The notes below the pieces were generated by a model. That model was not told the DNA's origin. It saw only the letters and a list, made by a program, of their open reading frames with translations, and searched no databases. The translations under genes and the position numbers were made by a program. From contig JBFFXF010000280.1 of assembly GCA_041569895.1 (NCBI GenBank), positions 1 through 9,454 of the forward strand: a DNA stretch of 9,454 nt, read 5' to 3'. Of the stretch, positions 5,622 to 9,454 are shown piece after piece (position 1 is the stretch's first letter; every line of letters begins with the position of its first letter). The DNA comes from JBFFXF01 sp041569895. Its GTDB lineage: Bacteria > Planctomycetota > UBA8108 > JACQVS01.

Positions 5622-6344
5622 ATGCTCGCGCTCGCGAAGTTCGACAGAGTCGAGGTCGCCGTCGCGTCGATGCTGTTCGCGCTTGGGTTCGCGTTCACGG
5701 CCACCGCGCACGCGGACGAGACCACACGGGAAGCGAAGTCACCGTGCGCGCTCCACCCCGCGGGAGAGCCGGAGACGCCTCCTCCCGCGACCGAGGACGA
5801 GACGCAGCCCGCCACGCTGCCGGCCAGCGCACCCGCGACCGAGCCGGCGCCGTCGAGGGCGACGGCCACGTCCGGGAGCTCCGACGAGAAGGAGGTCTCC
5901 CGTCCGGCTCGCTATCACGTCAACCGGCAGAAGATCTACTACGGCGACACGAGGAAGTTCACGCGGCCGGCGGTCCTCGAGGCGGCGAAGATCTACGACA
6001 CCATTCCCGCTTACCGGAAGATCGTCAACCGCAAGCTGACGAGCGACGACCCGGAGTACTGGCCGCTGATGCGTCGCGCCGCCGGCGCGTTCGTGCGCGG
6101 CATGAAGGCGGTGTGCGCCAGACGCGGGTACGACCTCGTCGGCGAGCTCGGCTCCATCAAGCCGACGGCAAAGCGGGACACCGTCCCGGCCATCACCGAC
6201 GACGTCATCGACGCGGTGAGAGCGGAGCAGATCGTCCGCGAGCGCATCGTCCGCGGCCGCGCCGCCGGCGCCACCGACGACGCCGAGCTCGAGGCGGAGC
6301 TCGACGCCCTGCTCTCGGAGCTGGTGAACTTCCCGGAGCTCTGA
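5622..6344 (+). CDS. Exported protein of unknown function
   Basis: I do not recognise this 240-aa protein. An N-terminal signal peptide (hydrophobic 12-29, cleavage likely at TAHA-DE, residue 31) is followed by a Pro/Ala/Thr/Glu-rich, probably disordered linker (about 40-95). A compact, basic and Tyr-rich domain comes next (about 97-200: ARYHVNRQKIYYGDTRKF, then AAKIYDTIPAYRKIVNRKL, DDPEYWPLMRRAAGAFVRGM). The tail is helical and acidic (215-237). Two cysteines, Cys42 and Cys165, could form one disulfide. No catalytic motif or transmembrane helix is apparent after the signal. The start is set by GAGGGAG upstream. The Lys/Arg/Tyr-rich core would fit binding to polymer or membrane, but nothing specific can be claimed. 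Confidence 0.75.
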   Translation: MLALAKFDRVEVAVASMLFALGFAFTATAHADETTREAKSPCALHPAGEPETPPPATEDETQPATLPASAPATEPAPSRATATSGSSDEKEVSRPARYHVNRQKIYYGDTRKFTRPAVLEAAKIYDTIPAYRKIVNRKLTSDDPEYWPLMRRAAGAFVRGMKAVCARRGYDLVGELGSIKPTAKRDTVPAITDDVIDAVRAEQIVRERIVRGRAAGATDDAELEAELDALLSELVNFPEL

Positions 6345-6417
6345 GACGCGCTCCCGAGCGGGTCGACCCGTCGATCGCGGGCGCAGCGGGCCTTCCGGCT
6401 ACCGGCCTCTCGGCGGT

Positions 6418-6440
6418 TGGCGAAGTATCTCACTTCGCCA
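6418..6440. terminator. Hairpin between convergent genes, overlapping a stop codon
   Basis: A perfect 9-bp inverted repeat, TGGCGAAGT (6418-6426) and ACTTCGCCA (6432-6440), closes a 5-nt loop containing the stop codon of the minus-strand gene (6432-6430). It sits between convergent genes. No T-run follows on either strand, so it would be an atypical, Rho-assisted or bidirectional terminator or an mRNA-end stabiliser. Confidence 0.4.
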
Positions 6441-6870
6441 TCGCTCCTTCTGTGATGCCCTTGACGGTCACATTCCTGCAAAGAGCCAACAAGGAGCATC
6501 CGTAAGACGGATTGATCTGCACCAGAACCGAATCGTTCTCGACGATTCGGGCTTTCAATGAGTTCAGGAAGTTCTGGCTTGCTCCCTCGGCACCTAAATC
6601 ATAAAGCTCACAGAGCTCGCGATCGTCGATCTGACTTGAATTGTAAACAGACACATCCAGGATTATGTTTCCCTCCCTAAAATCTTGGGCTCTCAGTTTC
6701 TCGACTCCGGATAGAACGAGGTTGAACTCGGCTCCTTGCCTGTCGTTGAGAAGCACGTAGGCCGTATTCTGAGAACCAACCACGATCCCCTTCAGGAAGC
6801 CATCGTGGAGGTCGGGATGTGTGAGTAGACCCGAGTCGTTCACATTCAGCCGTTTCACAGAAAACTCCAT
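6430..6870 (-). CDS. Small cytosolic protein of unknown function, atypically AT-rich
   Basis: A 146-aa protein with no signal peptide or membrane segment. Its DNA is about half G+C, far below the roughly 70% of its neighbours, and uses A/T-ending codons freely, which suggests recent acquisition. The N-terminal half reads as a beta-rich module: HDGFLKGIVVGSQNTAYVLL, GAEFNLVLSGVEKLRAQDF, REGNIILDVSVYNSS. The C-terminal part has an acidic helix (DDRELCELYDLG) and a final strand region with two cysteines (SYGCSLLALCRN). The pattern of an 'HDG' strand followed by 'GVxxLRxxxFREGNIILDV' resembles small immunity-like or hypothetical proteins I have seen unnamed; I cannot assign a family. ATG at 6870, weak ribosome site. 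It lies downstream of the DUF4279-like gene on the same strand, 75 nt away. Confidence 0.75.
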   Translation of the reverse strand: MEFSVKRLNVNDSGLLTHPDLHDGFLKGIVVGSQNTAYVLLNDRQGAEFNLVLSGVEKLRAQDFREGNIILDVSVYNSSQIDDRELCELYDLGAEGASQNFLNSLKARIVENDSVLVQINPSYGCSLLALCRNVTVKGITEGAMAK

Positions 6871-6911
6871 TCACGACTACTAGTTGTATCCGAAGTGCTC
6901 GGACGGAAAGC

Positions 6912-6939
6912 CCGGCGATAATCCGAGCCCTGTCGCCGG
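6912..6939 (-). terminator. Possible terminator of the DUF4279-like gene
   Basis: On the minus strand, 6 nt past the stop at 6946, CCGGCGA (6939-6933) pairs with TCGCCGG (6918-6912) as a 7-bp stem with a 14-nt loop, followed by GC and a short TTTCC. The large loop and short T-run make it weak. Confidence 0.35.
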
Positions 6940-6945
6940 CCCGGA

Positions 6946-7395
6946 TCACTCGAGCGTGATCACCGAGACGCCGAACGGCACCTGGAGGGCGATGAACATC
7001 TCCAGGCAGCGGTGATCCACCTCGAATCCCGCCGTCTGGTTATTCGAACCGTAGCCGCAGAAGATGTCGACCGTGTATCGCTCCTTCAACGAGACGAGAT
7101 AGTCGACGTGCGGCCGAACGATCATCCACAGGGCGAGCAGGTGGTCGGTCAAGGATCGCTCCTCTGGGATCGCGGGGCTGTAGTGCCACGCATCGTCCCT
7201 GTACGTCGCCTCGCTTCGACGGCCCTTCCTGTCGGCGCGACGGTGCGTGTGCGTGGGGGAGACTCCCAGGGTGCGGGAGATCTCGTCGAAATCCAGGGCG
7301 TCGCCGTGAATCCGCAGCGTGGCGGAGTGCGCGAACCAGGGTGGCTCGGTCGGGTAGATCACCCGGCCTCGGTCTCGATCGTCCGGGGGCGACAT
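6946..7395 (-). CDS. DUF4279-like protein
   Basis: A 149-aa cytosolic protein matching the DUF4279 pattern. It has a first strand ATLRIHGDALDFDEISRTLGVSPTHTHRRAD with its G-x-x-P-T-x-x-H-R stretch, a Trp in DAWHYSPAIPEE, a helix LTDHLLALWMIVRPH, and strands TVDIFCGYGSN and FGVSVITLE. The function of DUF4279 is unknown; members often sit in variable regions and some are suspected toxin-immunity proteins, but no toxin gene is visible here. I chose ATG 7395, close to the domain. An upstream in-frame ATG at 7428 would add 11 residues and cannot be excluded, since neither has a clear Shine-Dalgarno. It is followed on the same strand by the AT-rich small gene, and the two may have arrived together. 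Confidence 0.72.
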   Translation of the reverse strand: MSPPDDRDRGRVIYPTEPPWFAHSATLRIHGDALDFDEISRTLGVSPTHTHRRADRKGRRSEATYRDDAWHYSPAIPEERSLTDHLLALWMIVRPHVDYLVSLKERYTVDIFCGYGSNNQTAGFEVDHRCLEMFIALQVPFGVSVITLE

Positions 7396-7519
7396 GGCCC
7401 GGTGATACCACACCACGATCGCCCCCATCGCCCCCCGGGGCGTGGGGACCGCGACGCGCCCCGATGAGTTTCCGGTCGTTTTTTCCTCTAAATGCTTTTG
7501 CAGAAATCACTTGCAGAGT

Positions 7520-7548
7520 TTGCGCTTTTCCGGAACAGAGCGCATACT
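7520..7548 (+). promoter_or_regulatory. Candidate promoter for the collagenase gene
   Basis: In a local AT-richer patch (7479-7530), TTGCGC (7520-7525) and CATACT (7543-7548) are 17 nt apart, matching the -35 and -10 consensus at 3 and 4 of 6 bases. Two TTGCAGA copies (7498-7504 and 7511-7517) lie just upstream and could be an activator site. Small hairpins (GGCGG-GGT-CCGCC at 7554-7566) occupy the leader. The evidence is modest. Confidence 0.3.
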
Positions 7549-7615
7549 CGAGTGGCGGGGTCCGCCATTGTGGGCTCCGGGGCCCGCCTTTCCGGGGTAG
7601 ACGATCAACTCTCAC

Positions 7616-9454
7616 GTGACATCTCGCGCTCTCTTTCTGGCCGTTGTCGGGTCGTTTCTCGCGGTTCCGCGAGCCGCGCTCGTCGGCGATGAGACGCCCC
7701 CACCGGCGAACTCCTCGTCGCACGATGCCCGCGCGTGCGCCGTTCACGTCGAGGGGCGCGATGCGGTCACAGCCGATCGCGCGCCGGCGCGTCTCGACGC
7801 CAGACCGAGATCCGGCAGCGTCCCGCGTCCGCCGGCGCTCGGGGGGACGCTCGCGGCCGGCGAGCCGTGCAGCGCGGCGGAGTTCGAGGCGCTGTCCGGT
7901 GCGTCGCTCGTCGAGGCGATCGCCGGGAGCTCGCACAACTGCCTCTACGAGCTGTGGAGCTACGACGCCGACGTCGCGACCGTCATCGACGGCTCGAACA
8001 TCGTGCTGGTCGCGAACCAGATGACCGCCGACGCGGCGGACGTCGCGGCGAACGCGAGCCGGCTCACGCAGATGGCGTTCTTCTATCAGATCGCCTTCTT
8101 CCACGCGTGGTACCAGGCCGGGACCTCCTACGACGCCGCGACGGTCGACGCGGCGCAGCAGGCGCTGCTGGCGATCGCCGCCGATCCCGCCTTTCTCGCC
8201 GAGGGCGCGGACCTGACACGGCTGCGCAGCCAGTGGGCGACGAGCATCGACAGCGCCGAGGGCGTCCGGCTCGCGCTCGACGCGGTGCTCGACCTGCTCC
8301 AGCGCTACAACCAGGATCCGGCCCTCGCGGGGGACTACTACGAGCGGATCACCGTCTACTCGCTGCTCTTCGGGCTCTCCAGGCAAATCGGCAACAACGC
8401 GCACCTCGGCAGCGGCAGCCCGTGGTACGGCATCGTCTCGAGCGCGCTCGTCGAGGAGATCGCGGTCGTGGCGCTCGATCAGGATCATCCCCCGGACGCC
8501 GAGTACGTGGTCCTGAACGCCCTCTTCACGCTCGGCCGCATAAGCGCACTCGAGCCGGCGACCGCTGACCTCGCGCACGCCAGGGTGACGCAGGCGTACC
8601 AGACGTTCCCGCAGTACTCGGCACCGTGGATCGAGGCGGTCGGCGTGCTCGACGATTTCTACGGCGCGACGCTCCACGGTGGCGCGGTGCTCGACATCGA
8701 CCAGATCCGCATCGACGTCACCGGGGCGGCGCTGCCGAACGAGTTCGTCTTCGACAACGGCGCGCTGGTCTTCAAGACCGGCATCGACCTGCCCCAGGCG
8801 GAGGCGCTTTACGACGCGATCCAGGAGGTCGAGAGCCAGTTCTTCAGGCTGTGCACGTATCTCGATCCGGTCCCCGGTGACGTCAACTCGACGGTGACAC
8901 TGGTCATCTACGCCTCGCGCGCCGACTACGATCTCTACCAGCGCTTCCTCTACAACCTCGGCACCAACAACGGCGGCATCTTCATCGAGGCGGACGGCAC
9001 GCTGTTCACCTACGACCGGACGCCGCAGGAGAGCATCTACTCCCTCGAGGACCTGCTGCGGCACGAGTACGTGCACTACCTCGACAGCCGCTACCTGGTG
9101 ACGGGCGGCTTCTACGAGGCGGGGTCGCTCTACGAGGGCGACCGCATCGTCTGGTACACGGAGGGTCTGGCGGAGTACGTCGCCGGGAGCACGCGGGTCG
9201 ACGGCATCCGACCGCGCCGGGTCCTCGTCGAGCAGATCGCCGGCGACGCGAGCCGCATGACGATCCCCGACGTCCTCTCCGCGACCTACTCGGGCGGCTT
9301 CACGTTCTATCGCTACGCCAGCATGCTCTTCGCGTACCTGCACGAGGAGAGGCCGGGGCTGCTCGTCGACCTCCTCGCGAGCGTGCGCGCCGACGACACC
9401 GCCCGGGTCGACGCGCTCTTCCTCGATCTGACCACCGACCCGGCGCTGCAGACC
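7616..9454 (+). CDS. Secreted microbial collagenase, peptidase family M9 (3' end beyond window)
   Basis: This is a zinc metalloprotease of the Vibrio/Clostridium collagenase family, secreted to degrade collagen-like or other extracellular protein. The visible 613 residues are open to the window edge. The GTG start (7616) is the only start codon between an upstream in-frame TAG (7598) and the domains. It gives a signal peptide (about 1-20) followed by an unconserved linker (25-85). An activator (M9N-like) helical domain runs from PCSAAEFEAL to about 400. The catalytic domain begins near FVFDNGALVF and contains NNGGIFIEADGTLFTYDRTP, then SLEDLLRHEYVHYLDSRY with zinc ligands His483 and His487 and catalytic Glu484. 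WYTEGLAEYVAGSTR holds the third ligand, probably Glu516. All key residues are present, so it should be active. PKD or PPC C-terminal domains, if any, are outside. No strong Shine-Dalgarno precedes the GTG. Confidence 0.93.
   Translation, partial: MTSRALFLAVVGSFLAVPRAALVGDETPPPANSSSHDARACAVHVEGRDAVTADRAPARLDARPRSGSVPRPPALGGTLAAGEPCSAAEFEALSGASLVEAIAGSSHNCLYELWSYDADVATVIDGSNIVLVANQMTADAADVAANASRLTQMAFFYQIAFFHAWYQAGTSYDAATVDAAQQALLAIAADPAFLAEGADLTRLRSQWATSIDSAEGVRLALDAVLDLLQRYNQDPALAGDYYERITVYSLLFGLSRQIGNNAHLGSGSPWYGIVSSALVEEIAVVALDQDHPPDAEYVVLNALFTLGRISALEPATADLAHARVTQAYQTFPQYSAPWIEAVGVLDDFYGATLHGGAVLDIDQIRIDVTGAALPNEFVFDNGALVFKTGIDLPQAEALYDAIQEVESQFFRLCTYLDPVPGDVNSTVTLVIYASRADYDLYQRFLYNLGTNNGGIFIEADGTLFTYDRTPQESIYSLEDLLRHEYVHYLDSRYLVTGGFYEAGSLYEGDRIVWYTEGLAEYVAGSTRVDGIRPRRVLVEQIAGDASRMTIPDVLSATYSGGFTFYRYASMLFAYLHEERPGLLVDLLASVRADDTARVDALFLDLTTDPALQT

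Noticed and set aside
7040..9343. 767-aa minus-strand open frame opposite the collagenase gene
   Set aside because: Val/Arg/Asp-rich shadow; the plus frame holds the complete HEYVH and EGLAEY zinc motifs and M9 landmarks.

Overview
The window is dense, GC-rich bacterial chromosomal DNA (roughly 68-70% G+C by eye, with one clear AT-richer island). Most proteins are bacterial housekeeping or envelope types, several with Sec-type signal peptides. A two-step periplasmic thiol-relay protein (DsbD type) and a secreted M9 collagenase suggest a free-living, probably diderm, protein-degrading bacterium. I cannot name the phylum. The mosaic (IscU/NifU-like scaffold, TTG/GTG starts, selenoprotein) would fit an uncultivated high-GC lineage of the Deltaproteobacteria/Eisenbacteria/Acidobacteria kind, but that is a guess.

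Layout. 1-1550 (minus strand): a compact operon read right to left, trxA (thioredoxin, TTG start) > IscU/NifU-like Fe-S scaffold lacking the third conserved Cys > tyrS (cut by the window edge). A near-consensus sigma-70 promoter (TTGCCG-17 nt-TATAAT) lies upstream of trxA. 1651-4336 (plus): a divergently transcribed 853-codon DsbD-family thiol:disulfide transporter. 4337-4681: a convergent intergenic stretch with a large inverted repeat and a 12-unit GGGNAC hexamer array. 4682-5422 (minus): an exported thioredoxin-fold protein without CxxC. 5622-6344 (plus): an exported protein of unknown function. 6430-7395 (minus): a lower-GC small protein of unknown function and a DUF4279-like protein, probably an acquired island. 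7616-9454 (plus): N-terminal 613 residues of a secreted M9 microbial collagenase with an intact HEYVH zinc motif.

The main discovery is in the DsbD gene. The frame is interrupted by a single in-frame UGA (4064-4066) exactly where the first cysteine of the C-terminal thioredoxin CxxC should be (W-T-G-R-T-[UGA]-V-N-C-R-L-M-E-E). The same frame continues without a gap into the rest of the thioredoxin domain and stops at a TAG. Fifteen bases after the UGA starts a perfect 9-bp hairpin with a 5-nt loop beginning with G (4081-4103), the geometry expected of a bacterial SECIS element. The best reading is a selenoprotein: a DsbD with a Sec-x-x-Cys (U-V-N-C) active site. Conventional annotation would split it into a truncated DsbD plus a small GTG-started 'thioredoxin', or call it a pseudogene.

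How the genes fit together: the left half is thiol/redox and Fe-S biology. Cytosolic thioredoxin would feed electrons to the DsbD membrane domain, which passes them to periplasmic domains, here with a selenolate at the C-terminal reactive position. The selenium machinery (selA, selB, selC, selD) is not in this window and must exist elsewhere in the genome for this reading to hold.
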